A DNA stretch of 60,222 nt, taken from contig PNMH01000014.1 of assembly GCA_013823505.1 (NCBI GenBank), positions 1-60,222 on the forward strand, given 5' to 3'. The stretch comes from Polaromonas sp. Its GTDB lineage: Bacteria; Pseudomonadota; Gammaproteobacteria; Burkholderiales; Burkholderiaceae. A model generated the notes under the pieces. That model did no database searches. It worked only from the letters and a program-made list of their open reading frames with translations, and was not told the DNA's origin. A program made the translations under genes and the position numbers. This document shows, piece after piece, positions 10,901 through 18,506 of this stretch (its first letter is position 1; the number at the start of each line of letters is the position of its first letter).

Positions 10901-11632
10901 TCCAACACCCGGCACCGCGACACAGGCTTCGACGCGAATGTTGAAGCATGAGCTGGTTCCTGCAGCGCCAGGGAGTGGCGTGGCGGCGCAGGTGGCCTTC
11001 TGTTCTGCCAGCGACAAATTTGCAAAATTGTTCGCATTGGAGACGATGAACTTGGATCCGTATCCGAAGGATCTCGCGAACTTGTTCACCCCCGTCAAGG
11101 GCATGCCGGGTGTTCCCACCGTCAGGTTGCGGACTGGGTTGTTGCCACTGCTGCCTTGCTGACTGCCATAGGTGCGTATCAGCACAGTTCGTGCAGTGGT
11201 GTCGCCCGGATACGCCGTCGCCATTGAAGAAAAACTGTCCCGGGTTCCGCCCGTCATCACTGAGCGAAACTGGTCCAGGTTGGACATGGTCAACCAGTTG
11301 AGCAAGTTGCCCGCCCATTGGGTCGCGTCAGGGCAAGCACCCGTGGTCACATTTTGTGCACTCACCGGTGTGAACACCTCGTTCGTTGGGTTGTAGCTGT
11401 AGCACTTGCGATTGTCAAAGTACCCTTCGTACCGGACCGTGTAGGTATAGGTCGTCGCTGGATATGACGCTTGCGTGGCTGTCGGGAACTCCACCGACAG
11501 TGCCAAGACCACATTGCCCGGAACAGCCGTGGTGTCGGGGGGCTGCTGGCTCGGCGTGAAAGCGCCGCTCTTCGCCGCAAATGCCGCGATCAAGGTGATC
11601 GCACCGAGTTTGAGGATGCGGTTTGTGATCAT
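7904..11632 (-). CDS. pilY1: PilY1-type pilus tip adhesin/assembly factor
   Basis: The 1242-residue exported protein starts at the ATG at 11632 (upstream AGGGA; signal peptide [20 protein letters not shown]). The N-terminal half carries PilY1 landmarks such as [20 protein letters not shown]. The C-terminal half is the beta-propeller domain ([15 protein letters not shown] onward). A calcium loop reads [16 protein letters not shown] do not see the DxSxS metal site of the von Willebrand A domain that some PilY1 proteins carry. PilY1 caps the minor-pilin complex (PilVWX, FimT/U) and supports adhesion and pilus extension. The stop overlaps the pilE start. Confidence 0.93.
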   Translation of the reverse strand: MITNRILKLGAITLIAAFAAKSGAFTPSQQPPDTTAVPGNVVLALSVEFPTATQASYPATTYTYTVRYEGYFDNRKCYSYNPTNEVFTPVSAQNVTTGACPDATQWAGNLLNWLTMSNLDQFRSVMTGGTRDSFSSMATAYPGDTTARTVLIRTYGSQQGSSGNNPVRNLTVGTPGMPLTGVNKFARSFGYGSKFIVSNANNFANLSLAEQKATCAATPLPGAAGTSSCFNIRVEACVAVPGVGLEANCQNKYSGVPKPEGLVQQYNNDMRFAALGYLNVANGTRNGAALRSAMKSVGPSAATKIGVVPNPAPEWNTTTGVMFTNPDPADAAASAVTNSGLMNYLNKFGYSGIYETYDNVSELFYASQLYLRGRPAPTDYSDNLTAALKDDFPVITGNDLLRAGTRDPIINTCQKNYILGIGDINTHCDGNLPGSNNTRCSAGTPADPDGVNVQGLFDTIRGYEGLAANGVVGVGGGVGLNNGNTPYIASLAFWGNTNDIRSDLSGTQNIRTYWVDVLEAWTGTIAAASIRKTQYWMATKYGGFKTELVTGNNPNTAPLSWDSDNNASPDNWFAGSNPVAMRNGLSQAFKAIADDSAASASSAAVSSSRQTSNSQIIYAGYSPKDWSGTVSACKPTQTEAECTASPDWEASKWLRTKAPLQVATPLTESTRKIFTSERGATFSKMRFQWANLNTTQQAVLNASDSLGTARLDYLRGKRTDEGTTFRVRADNLLGDIVNSGVTYVSGSSPAYSGSKFPGHATYRNNTKNRPPVVYVGSNDGMLHAFSGTNGKELFGYIPGSVFANLPSLTALAFSHRYFVDSTPMAGDFEKSAGVWGTMLTGGLGAGGKGFYALDISDQSNFATSDEATLAAIPMWEFTSAQDADVGFTFNEPSINPITGAYLQIAKVADAAEVNGVWRVVVGNGYGSTNGNAVLFMLDASTGASSTKLTAAMGSANGLSTPTPVDTDRDGLVDTVYAGDARGNMHKFQFSVPQGLDFVLAKAGDSLGQWRYLGNLYTASTTATPLLPSTREPITTAPSVAPSCDGVGWNVTFGTGKLNEDADYGDKTARGYYNVVDKSPSSTLTVPATDLAAISVTESALGVDLVRRDWATPNLNGKRGWKLTFTDGERVLSNSTLPPDTGTVLFATTKPKGDICTPGNTGFLVAVNLCSGRSGDLLVNGALVGGISIKSSGVVKVSNTYTDTTNKQTVVCNQEGCKGLTPPKLTPSVAPRGRYNWREILTK

Positions 11633-11667
11633 GTCTGGTCCCTGAAAAAGTACAAAACCCCAAGTGC

Positions 11668-12384
11668 TCAAAGCGGCGAATAGACGGACTGCAGCGTGAC
11701 GGAGGTGCGTCCGGCAACCCCCTGCGTGCGGCCAAACCCGACTGCGGTGATGCGGAAGAAAAGCTTGTTGGAGTTGGCGATGCCCAGGTCGGCTGCTTTG
11801 AACAGCTCAATCAGGTATCGGGGAGGAGGAACATCCGCTGCAGCCGGAAAGGGCGCGTCTGTGAATGTGCCGTAGGCAACGGTCGGAACATCCGTCGCAA
11901 TCGCGCCGATGCATGTGCGCGCTGGGTTGGCGTTGTCTCCCCAGTTGGCCCCGCTCCACACGGGGCGTCCGCACGCCACGGACGCGGTGGCTGAGTAAAG
12001 GCCCTGCAAATCGGCCGCTCCACCTCGACCTCCATTCTCCAAGCCTATGCCATCAACTGCAGGGTTGGCCCCCACCCAGAAGTTTCCCGCATCAGCGGCG
12101 CTGACTGGGCGGGTTCCCAAAGGGCGGGGCAGGTTGCAAACAGCCGCACCGAGCGCGTTTCGGCAATAGGTAACACCGTCAAACCGGATCCCGGAGATGT
12201 CACGTTCAGCATCACGCAAGGCCATCTCGGCGTATTCGCGCGCCAGCGTGATGTCGCGGTCATTGGCAGACATGCGTTCCTCAAAGAGCGAACCGCGCAG
12301 AGCCATGACGCCGAACAGCGACAGCACGATCAGGAAGATCAGGCTCGTGACCAGCACGAATCCACGGTTGGCTTGCATGGACAT
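11668..12384 (-). CDS. pilX: PilX-type minor pilin
   Basis: The 238-residue membrane-anchored pilus protein begins MSMQANRGFVLVTSLIFLIV, followed by MALRGSLFEERMSANDRDITLAREYAEMALRDAERDI, the conserved PilX N-terminal block with Ala-rich helix. Like other PilX proteins it has no Glu at +5. The ATG at 12384, 7 bases after the pilW stop, is preferred over an in-frame ATG at 12417 that would overlap pilW. It works with PilV, PilW and PilY1 at the pilus tip. Its stop is 35 bases before the pilY1 start. Confidence 0.88.
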   Translation of the reverse strand: MSMQANRGFVLVTSLIFLIVLSLFGVMALRGSLFEERMSANDRDITLAREYAEMALRDAERDISGIRFDGVTYCRNALGAAVCNLPRPLGTRPVSAADAGNFWVGANPAVDGIGLENGGRGGAADLQGLYSATASVACGRPVWSGANWGDNANPARTCIGAIATDVPTVAYGTFTDAPFPAAADVPPPRYLIELFKAADLGIANSNKLFFRITAVGFGRTQGVAGRTSVTLQSVYSPL

Positions 12385-12391
12385 AGAAGTT

Positions 12392-13447
12392 TCACAAAGG
12401 GGTGGCAAAGATTGCATTGCGCAGCGAAACCACCGAGGTGTAGCGCTTCCACAGTCGGGCGTCTCCCGCAGCGCGGGCTATGTTGGCGTTGAAAACACCT
12501 GTCGCGTCCCGCGTGCATGTGGGGCGAGTGGGTTGCAGGTTGACCGTTCCCTGTGCGGCTGGACCTCTGGAGACGGGAGTCGCCGCAACGATGCAGATTT
12601 CCACTGCAGTGACCCCGGCCCAACCCTGGGCGCTGGCTGAAACTTCGGTGGCGCTGATGTATCTCTCTTGCCCAGCACCTGCGGCCAGTCTGTTCGCCGC
12701 CAACCCTGGCGCCGACATCTGGTATCGAAGCACAAACTCCTCGACACCAGAGGCAAGATCTTGTGCCGCGTTGCCTCCAGAACCCTCGCAGCGCAGCTGC
12801 GAATCCGCCCCTGCTGCTGGAACTGGTGCCGAAAATCGGTTGATCACCATCGTCTCGCCTGCAGGGGGTGGCTGCTGAAGGCAGTCGAGTCCATCGCCGG
12901 TGTTGGCATTGGCAGCGAACAGGCTGTTGGCTGCGTTGGCTGCGTTGTTCGCTGTTGCCTGGTAAGCGACCTGCAAAGTGTGTCGTGTTGCGCTCACGGC
13001 GCCACAGGCGTTGAAAGGTGGTGCTGCAGCAAACAGTGCGCTGGGTGATGACGCCATGGCTCCATCACAACCGAAGATCGGTGTGAGGCCGGGGAAGAAT
13101 TGTGTGATGGGAGATGTCAGCGCGCCAACGGCTGGGTCACGCACGAAAACGTTCACCAGAGCCGGGCTGCCAGGAACAAAAAGGGAGGCTGCTTGTGCCC
13201 GGTTGACGGCGTCGATATCAAAGATGTCGACATATCCGGCTTGCATCAGATTCATCTGAAGCGTGCGAAGCACATTCCTAGCGGGGTCGTTCAATTGAGC
13301 TTGGTCTTCCCTCTGACGCGTTGTGTTGTTCGAGTTGACATAGGCGGTGCCGATGGCAGTCAGGATGACCAATCCGATGGCCAATCCAATCAGGATCTCC
13401 ACCAGTGAGGCGCCTGCCTGGGCGCGCTTCAGCTTGTAGTGAATCAT
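12392..13447 (-). CDS. pilW: PilW-type minor pilin
   Basis: This 351-residue prepilin has leader MIHYKLKRAQAG, then ASLVEILIGLAIGLVILTAI with Glu at +5. It is followed by the QREDQAQLNDPARNVLRTLQ helix and RYQMSAPGLAANR, typical of the PilW family. A longer in-frame extension upstream is Arg-rich and not believed. The ATG at 13447 overlaps the pilV stop (ATGA). PilW is part of the minor-pilin priming complex in the inner membrane and ends up at the pilus tip. Confidence 0.9.
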   Translation of the reverse strand: MIHYKLKRAQAGASLVEILIGLAIGLVILTAIGTAYVNSNNTTRQREDQAQLNDPARNVLRTLQMNLMQAGYVDIFDIDAVNRAQAASLFVPGSPALVNVFVRDPAVGALTSPITQFFPGLTPIFGCDGAMASSPSALFAAAPPFNACGAVSATRHTLQVAYQATANNAANAANSLFAANANTGDGLDCLQQPPPAGETMVINRFSAPVPAAGADSQLRCEGSGGNAAQDLASGVEEFVLRYQMSAPGLAANRLAAGAGQERYISATEVSASAQGWAGVTAVEICIVAATPVSRGPAAQGTVNLQPTRPTCTRDATGVFNANIARAAGDARLWKRYTSVVSLRNAIFATPL

Positions 13448-14049
13448 GGAGTTACCCAAATGTTGAGGCAGCGAATGCCTGCCACCGGTACACCAGGGCA
13501 GGTGGCGTCTACTTCTTCGACTGCGGCTGCATTCGCCACGTTGTTGGTCTCGGCTTCGGATTTTTCTCGCCACATCACCACCACCTGCCTTGCGTTGGGC
13601 TCGGTCACACCTGCCACCGCGACCGGGAAGATAGCGCCACGACCTTCAGGCAAATCGCGTGCAATCGACTGCCGCCATTCCCTCAAGTCGCGTTGGGCAG
13701 CCTGGGCTGGGGTGCACAGTGGTTGACCGTTCAGTCCACACCCTGGGTCTGCTGGAATTGCACCTGCTGCAGCGTAGTCGTCAGGGGCCAAATAGGCGCC
13801 GGCTGGGGTCGCTTGAGCAACCAACAAATTCGCCGCCGTCAAGTTGGTGTTGTTCACCCGCATTTTTTCAATGATGAAATCAGCCTGAATCAAGGCTTGA
13901 GACCGCTGTCCCGATGTGTATTGGTAGCGCGTGGAGGCCAGTTGCAATCCTGCAGCACCCAGGAGTCCCACCGCGACAACCAACATCGTGATCAAGACCT
14001 CGATCAATGTTGCGCCGCGGACACGAGAAGGGGCCTTGATGTGCGTCAT
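13444..14049 (-). CDS. pilV: PilV-type minor pilin
   Basis: This 201-residue prepilin begins MTHIKAPSRVRG, then ATLIEVLITMLVVAVGLLGA (Glu at +5) and GLQLASTRYQYTSGQRSQAL, a standard PilV start. A C-terminal VVVMWREKSEAE stretch is also typical. The ATG at 14049 overlaps the fimT stop (ATGA) and its own stop overlaps pilW, so the three are coupled. This intact copy is the functional counterpart of the damaged pilV-like gene at 4847-5210. Confidence 0.9.
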   Translation of the reverse strand: MTHIKAPSRVRGATLIEVLITMLVVAVGLLGAAGLQLASTRYQYTSGQRSQALIQADFIIEKMRVNNTNLTAANLLVAQATPAGAYLAPDDYAAAGAIPADPGCGLNGQPLCTPAQAAQRDLREWRQSIARDLPEGRGAIFPVAVAGVTEPNARQVVVMWREKSEAETNNVANAAAVEEVDATCPGVPVAGIRCLNIWVTP

Positions 14050-14585
14050 GGGCCTGGGGCAGGAATTTGGCATGCGTTGGGGGAATCGATGCGGACGCGG
14101 GTCGTCGCATTGATCACAATGTTTCGGGAGAAACTGTCGAAGGTCGGGTTGGTGGGGCAGATACGCAAGGTGTTCGCCGCCATCGCCCTTGCTTGCCCAT
14201 TGGGCAGGTAGGTAACCGCCCTGCTCGCGACATCGTTGGTGGCAAACGCGGTTCTCACCCTTGCTCTTGGGAGGGTGTCTTGCAAAATGAGTGGATTCGG
14301 CGCCGCGGCAGGAAGTCCGATATGGACAATCCAGCCCGCCTCCACGTTGCTGTCGGTACACACCGTACCGTTGTTGCTTGGGCAAACCGTCACAGGTGCG
14401 TTTTGCCTGACGGCCTCCGAACGAGCAAATGCAAGAGATGACGTGTAGTCGTTGACAAGCGTCCGAATGGCGGTACGCGTCTGAATGGCTTCCCAGCTTG
14501 GCACAGCCAGCATGGCCAGTATGCCGACCATTGCGATGACCACCATGAGTTCAACCAAGGTGAATCCTCGTTGGCTGGCGCTCAT
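14046..14585 (-). CDS. fimT: FimT/GspH-type minor pilin
   Basis: The 179-residue first gene of the main pilin operon has MSASQRG, then FTLVELMVVIAMVGILAMLA with Glu at +5, and the GspH/FimT middle SSLAFARSEAVRQNAPVTVC. FimT proteins have been tied to natural DNA uptake in some type IV pilus systems (family knowledge). The ATG at 14585 gives a 7-residue leader. A GTG further upstream would add 11 residues and cannot be ruled out. The AT-rich 14740-14890 region upstream probably holds the operon promoter. Confidence 0.9.
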   Translation of the reverse strand: MSASQRGFTLVELMVVIAMVGILAMLAVPSWEAIQTRTAIRTLVNDYTSSLAFARSEAVRQNAPVTVCPSNNGTVCTDSNVEAGWIVHIGLPAAAPNPLILQDTLPRARVRTAFATNDVASRAVTYLPNGQARAMAANTLRICPTNPTFDSFSRNIVINATTRVRIDSPNACQIPAPGP

Positions 14586-14894
14586 CGTCAAACGGTTGGG
14601 GGTAAGGGAATGTTTCACGCTGAGATTCTCAACGTGATCCTGAGCCTGGCAGCGAACAGACGCTGAAGTGACCCCTGCGGAGGACAGACGGTCGCATTTC
14701 TGTGAGCGGTCTTGTGTGCTCCGTGAATGCCTCATGCGAAGTATTTTTGCCAGTACATCGTGAGTAATCTTATGGAACTGATTCAAGTTTGAATTTTTGT
14801 GATTTATCAGTTCTTAAGAAGTACTTTTTCGGTGAGGTGGAGGGATCGCCACTTTGACCGTTGATTTGTTCACGGACCGCGATTTGGACCCGGT

Positions 14895-15344
14895 TCAGCG
14901 CTGAACCTCATCCACCAAGGCCCGAAATTCGTCAATATCCTCAAAACTCCGATACACGCTGGCAAAGCGCACGTAGGCGACCTTGTCCAGCTTCTTGAGT
15001 TCGCGCATCACCATCTCGCCCAAGCGCGTGGCAGGCACCTCCCGTGCTCCGAGGTTGAGCAGTTTTTCTTCGATGCGCTCAATGGCGGCATCCACCTGCT
15101 CCGTGCTCACAGGGCGTTTGCGCAACGCCAGAGCGAACGAGGCGCGCAGCTTGCCGGGGATGTAGTCCACCCGGCGGCCGTCTTTTTTGACCACCGCCGG
15201 AAAGCTCACTTCCGGTCGTTCGTATGTGGTGAAGCGCTTCTCGCAATGGCCGCACTGGCGGCGGCGGCGGATGAAATCCGCGTCTTCCGAGACGCGGGTC
15301 TCCACGACTTGGGTTTCAAGATGACCGCAGAAGGGGCATTTCAT
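14895..15344 (-). CDS. nrdR: NrdR, transcriptional repressor of ribonucleotide reductase genes
   Basis: This 149-residue protein begins MKCPFCG with a four-cysteine zinc ribbon (C3, C6, then [18 protein letters not shown]), followed by an ATP-cone domain ([20 protein letters not shown]). NrdR senses dATP/ATP and represses nrd operons through NrdR boxes. It sits 23 bases after glyA on the same strand and upstream of the pilin operon. In enterobacteria nrdR is directly followed by ribD; here the pilin cluster lies between. Confidence 0.97.
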   Translation of the reverse strand: MKCPFCGHLETQVVETRVSEDADFIRRRRQCGHCEKRFTTYERPEVSFPAVVKKDGRRVDYIPGKLRASFALALRKRPVSTEQVDAAIERIEEKLLNLGAREVPATRLGEMVMRELKKLDKVAYVRFASVYRSFEDIDEFRALVDEVQR

Positions 15345-15367
15345 CGTGTGATGCCGCCCTTTTGGCG

Positions 15368-16612
15368 TTACTTGTAGACCGGGAAGCGCGCGGTCAAGGC
15401 ATTGACCTTGGCGCGGACCGCTTCGATGTTGGCCGCGTCACGCGGGTTGTCCAGCACGTCGGCGATCAGGTGGGCGGTGGCGCGGGCTTCTTCGTCCTTG
15501 AAGCCGCGGGTGGTCATGGCCGGTGTGCCGATGCGCACGCCGCTGGTCACCATGGGCTTTTCCGGGTCGTTCGGGATCGCGTTCTTGTTGATGGTCATGT
15601 GGGCGCTGCCCAGCACCGCTTCAGCTTCCTTGCCGGTGATTCCCTTGGCCCGGAGGTCGACCAGCATCACGTGGCTCTCGGTCCGGCCGCTGACAATACG
15701 CAAGCCGCGTGACGTGAGCGTTTCGGCGACGATGCGAGCATTTGTCAGCACTTGTTGCTGGTAGGTCTTGAATTCAGGCGCCAGCGCTTCCTTGAACGCC
15801 ACGGCCTTGGCCGCGATCACATGCATCAGCGGGCCACCCTGCAAGCCAGGAAAGATCGCGCTGTTGATGGCCTTCTCGTGTTGGGCCTTCATCAGAATGA
15901 TGCCGCCGCGCGGGCCGCGAAGGCTCTTGTGCGTGGTGGAGGTCACCACGTCGGCGTGTGGCACGGGGTTGGGGTAGACGCCTGCAGCGATCAGACCAGC
16001 GTAGTGGGCCATGTCGACCAGGAAGATCGCGCCGACGTCTTTGGCCACCTTGGCGAAGCGCTCGAAATCGATGCGCAAGCTGTAAGCCGATGCGCCAGCG
16101 ATGATGAGCTTGGGCTTGGTCTCATGGGCTTTGCGCTCCATGGCGTCGTAGTCGATCTCTTCCTTGTCGTTGAGGCCGTAGGAGACGACGTTGAACCACT
16201 TGCCGCTCATGTTGAGCGCCATGCCGTGGGTGAGGTGGCCACCTTCGGCCAAGCTCATGCCCATGATGGTGTCGCCGGGCTTGAGGAAAGCGAGAAAGAC
16301 GGCTTCGTTGGCCGAGGCACCGCAGTGAGGCTGGACGTTGGCAGCGTCGGCACCAAAGATCTGCTTCACGCGGTCGATCGCCAGTTGCTCGGCGATATCG
16401 ACAAACTCGCAGCCGCCGTAGTAGCGCTTGCCCGGGTAGCCTTCGGCGTACTTGTTGGTGAGCTGGGTTCCCTGGGCGGCCATCACGGCAGGCGAGGCGT
16501 AGTTCTCGCTCGCGATCAACTCGATGTGGTGTTCCTGGCGCGTGTTTTCGGCCTGGATGGCGGCATACAGCTCGGGGTCGGTTTGCTCGATGAGAATGTT
16601 GCGGTCGAACAT
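15368..16612 (-). CDS. glyA: Serine hydroxymethyltransferase
   Basis: This 414-residue PLP enzyme converts serine and tetrahydrofolate to glycine and methylene-THF. It shows the family start ([21 protein letters not shown]), the substrate region SGSK-equivalent YPGKRYYGG, and the PLP lysine block [14 protein letters not shown]. Length is exactly typical. An AAGGA ribosome site lies 7 bases before the ATG. A 296-base upstream region separates it from the transglycosylase and contains an 11-bp hairpin (16675-16699). Confidence 0.98.
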   Translation of the reverse strand: MFDRNILIEQTDPELYAAIQAENTRQEHHIELIASENYASPAVMAAQGTQLTNKYAEGYPGKRYYGGCEFVDIAEQLAIDRVKQIFGADAANVQPHCGASANEAVFLAFLKPGDTIMGMSLAEGGHLTHGMALNMSGKWFNVVSYGLNDKEEIDYDAMERKAHETKPKLIIAGASAYSLRIDFERFAKVAKDVGAIFLVDMAHYAGLIAAGVYPNPVPHADVVTSTTHKSLRGPRGGIILMKAQHEKAINSAIFPGLQGGPLMHVIAAKAVAFKEALAPEFKTYQQQVLTNARIVAETLTSRGLRIVSGRTESHVMLVDLRAKGITGKEAEAVLGSAHMTINKNAIPNDPEKPMVTSGVRIGTPAMTTRGFKDEEARATAHLIADVLDNPRDAANIEAVRAKVNALTARFPVYK

Positions 16613-16674
16613 GGCAGTCCTTCTAGAGGTGAATCCTTGCGCATTGACAAGGGCTGCCCAGGCGAACGGCTGAA

Positions 16675-16699
16675 CACCCCCGCTGCATCAGCAGGGGTG
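16675..16699 (-). promoter_or_regulatory. Hairpin in the glyA 5' region
   Basis: The arms CACCCCCGCTG and CAGCAGGGGTG are separated by CAT and form an 11-bp stem with one mismatch on this strand (G-U wobble in the glyA transcript). It ends about 63 bases upstream of the glyA start. No U-run follows, so it is not a plain terminator. I could not match it to a known glycine or folate riboswitch core. Confidence 0.4.
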
Positions 16700-16870
16700 G
16701 CACGCTTCCCAGTGGTTGTCCCGGCCGCGGATCGAAGGGTGGAAAGATCAGGCAGGGGGGCCACGTCAGCGGCAAACCTCTCCAGCGGATGTCGGAGGTT
16801 GCGCGCCTATCGCCAGTTGCGTACCCGCCAAGTTTAGCCGAGGGCCATGGCGTTGGCCGGAAGGCCCCGA

Positions 16871-16905
16871 AAAGGCCGGCGCATTGGATGCGCCGGCTTA
16901 AAAGC
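16871..16905 (-). terminator. Intrinsic terminator after the lytic transglycosylase
   Basis: A perfect 10-bp stem GCCGGCGCAT / ATGCGCCGGC (16875-16884 and 16888-16897) has a 3-base loop. In the minus-strand transcript it is followed by C and a short U run (TTTT). It lies directly downstream of the transglycosylase stop at 16909. Confidence 0.8.
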
Positions 16906-16908
16906 GTT

Positions 16909-17799
16909 TCAGGACTGGGCCAGCGGAGCGGGCGCGGGTGTGGCAGCAGGTGCCGCCGGGCCAGCTTCGATTTCGGTGCCGGGCGCCACCAACGGCGCTG
17001 GTTGGACCGGTGCGACCACATTGACGGTGCGTGCCGGTGGCACATAGCGTTGCAACGGCTTGCCCAGGGCCACGCTCTGGATGCGCATGTGCTCCGACAT
17101 CACCTTGTCGATGTACCAGCCACCGTCGCTGGTGACGGCGCCCACATACAGGCGCAAGCCACCCTCGACCGAGCCGGCGCGCTTGATGCAGTCCTGCAGC
17201 ACCCGAACACCCACGCGCAAGTTGGACACGGGGTCAAACGCCGCCAGTTGGCCACCGAAGTCTTCGTACTTGTCGGTGTGCACCCGGGTCAGGACCTGCA
17301 TCAGGCCCTGAGCGCCGACAGGGCTTTGTGCGAAGGGGTTGAAGCGCGACTCGACGGCCATGACGGCCAGGATCAGCGTGGGGTCGAGCTTGGCCTTCTC
17401 GCCAATCTCAAAGGCTTCAGCAACCAAGGCGCCCAGTGGCTCGGGCGCCACCCGGTACTTACGGCTGAGCCAAAAGGTCACATTGGCCTGCTGCTTGGGC
17501 AGATCGCCCGGATCGGCTGCTGTGACGCGGTCGATGGCGGTGGGTTCCACCGCCATCAGGGGTGCGTCCATAGCCGCTTCTTGCCGCTGCAGCAACCAGC
17601 CCAGCAGCTGCTGCTCTGCGCTCTGGCGCAGGTCACCACGTGCACTCAGCACGATCAGGCCGACCGCGAGCAAGGTGCCCAGCAGGGCCACGCCGTTGTG
17701 GGTGATGTCGAGGAATCCACGGTAGGTGTCGCCCAGCGTGGTCTTGAGGGATGCCACGACACCTGAGGTGTTCTGGTGTGGCGCAGTGAAGGTTGTCAT
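16909..17799 (-). CDS. Membrane-anchored lytic transglycosylase (SLT domain)
   Basis: This 296-residue protein has one N-terminal membrane segment (residues 36-52, GVALLGTLLAVGLIVLSA) and a periplasmic SLT domain from about residue 120. The catalytic glutamate is E150 in LAVMAVESRFNPFAQSP, followed by VGAQGLMQVL. These enzymes cleave the MurNAc-GlcNAc bond to 1,6-anhydro products. The C-terminal tail (after 265) is Ala/Pro-rich. It stands alone on the minus strand with its own terminator, and its promoter must lie in the AT-rich region around 17940-18020 or nearer. Confidence 0.9.
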   Translation of the reverse strand: MTTFTAPHQNTSGVVASLKTTLGDTYRGFLDITHNGVALLGTLLAVGLIVLSARGDLRQSAEQQLLGWLLQRQEAAMDAPLMAVEPTAIDRVTAADPGDLPKQQANVTFWLSRKYRVAPEPLGALVAEAFEIGEKAKLDPTLILAVMAVESRFNPFAQSPVGAQGLMQVLTRVHTDKYEDFGGQLAAFDPVSNLRVGVRVLQDCIKRAGSVEGGLRLYVGAVTSDGGWYIDKVMSEHMRIQSVALGKPLQRYVPPARTVNVVAPVQPAPLVAPGTEIEAGPAAPAATPAPAPLAQS

Positions 17800-17970
17800 G
17801 GTGTCGCTCCGTTCATGGCTTCGGCCGTTTGAGGCGGCCTGGCCCAGTTTGGTCGCTGTCGATGGCCTTGCAAATGGGTTTGGCGATCGACCTGGCCGGT
17901 GCTGGCCGCGGTCGGGTTAACCCCAGAGGGGTCAAAGTGCGCGGATGGTATGGGCTTATAAATACCCAGT

Positions 17971-17987
17971 CAATGTTTAGAACATTG
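17971..17987. promoter_or_regulatory. Perfect palindrome, possible operator
   Basis: CAATGTT-TAG-AACATTG is a perfect 7-bp inverted repeat with a 3-base centre in the only AT-rich part of this region. It lies 172 bases upstream of the minus-strand transglycosylase gene. Size and symmetry fit a dimeric repressor site. No factor can be named. Confidence 0.4.
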
Positions 17988-18388
17988 TTTAAAGACACTT
18001 TTGGTTATATTAAACCGGATTCAACCCATCGCTCACGCGGTTCGCTAGCGGGAAACCCAGTGCCTGCAAGGCTTGCGGCAGGGTGTGGGGTCTTTTGCCG
18101 TTTGTCGGCTCGCACCCGCCTTTCAAGTCGCAAAACCTGTTTTCGAGCTCTCCGAATGAGGCTGGGCCGCGCCATTGAAAAGCTTCATGGCCTGTTCCGC
18201 CGATCCGCCTTGTCCCCTCGGCGCAGGGGGAGTACGCTCCAAAAGTCGGTTCTAAAAACCGGCATCAGCCGACCCAGCGGTGTCACCGCATGACGGCCCC
18301 CAACGGGAGCAATCTGTTGCTTCCAGGCTGGAGAGACATCCAACTCCCTCCGCCAAAAATGACGGCATGAGCATCAAGCCCGCCGTCG

Positions 18389-18426
18389 ACCCCGGCAAGC
18401 CCTGTTTGTCGGGGTTTCTTGTTTCT
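18389..18426 (+). terminator. Orphan intrinsic terminator
   Basis: ACCCCG (18389-18394) pairs with CGGGGT (18410-18415). The stem continues through GCAAGC / GTTTGT with two wobble pairs and a CCT loop, giving about 12 bp, followed by TTTCTTGTTTCT. It is read on the plus strand, yet no plus-strand gene lies within the preceding 600 bases. Confidence 0.65.
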
Positions 18427-18506
18427 GGGGACCTGCAAGCATCCTGGCACCGAGGTGCAAGAGTTCGGAGACACTGGCGCCTCGCCACTCATCCAGCCTG
18501 GTCACC

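Larger units (their letters stand above)
17800..18506. other. 707-base gene-free region with palindromes, hairpins and an orphan terminator
   Basis: No reading frame here looks coding. It contains an AT-rich block (17950-18020) with a 7-bp palindrome. A nested hairpin lies around 18245-18272 (GTCGG...CCGAC enclosing CGGTT...AACCG), and a perfect GCGGTG-T-CACCGC hairpin at 18277-18289. A strong plus-strand terminator at 18389-18426 has no gene before it. Together this could be a small-RNA gene read on the plus strand. I could not match it to tmRNA, RNase P or SRP RNA. A divergent 6S-type RNA is possible but untested. Confidence 0.5.

Noticed and set aside
14640..14894. Sigma-54 promoter before fimT
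   Set aside because: The best match (TGGCAAAAATACTTCGC on the minus strand) has 12 instead of 10 bases between the GG and GC elements.
18277..18289. GCGGTG-T-CACCGC as an operator or terminator by itself
   Set aside because: The one-base loop is too tight for a terminator and no T run follows. It is kept only as part of the possible sRNA region.
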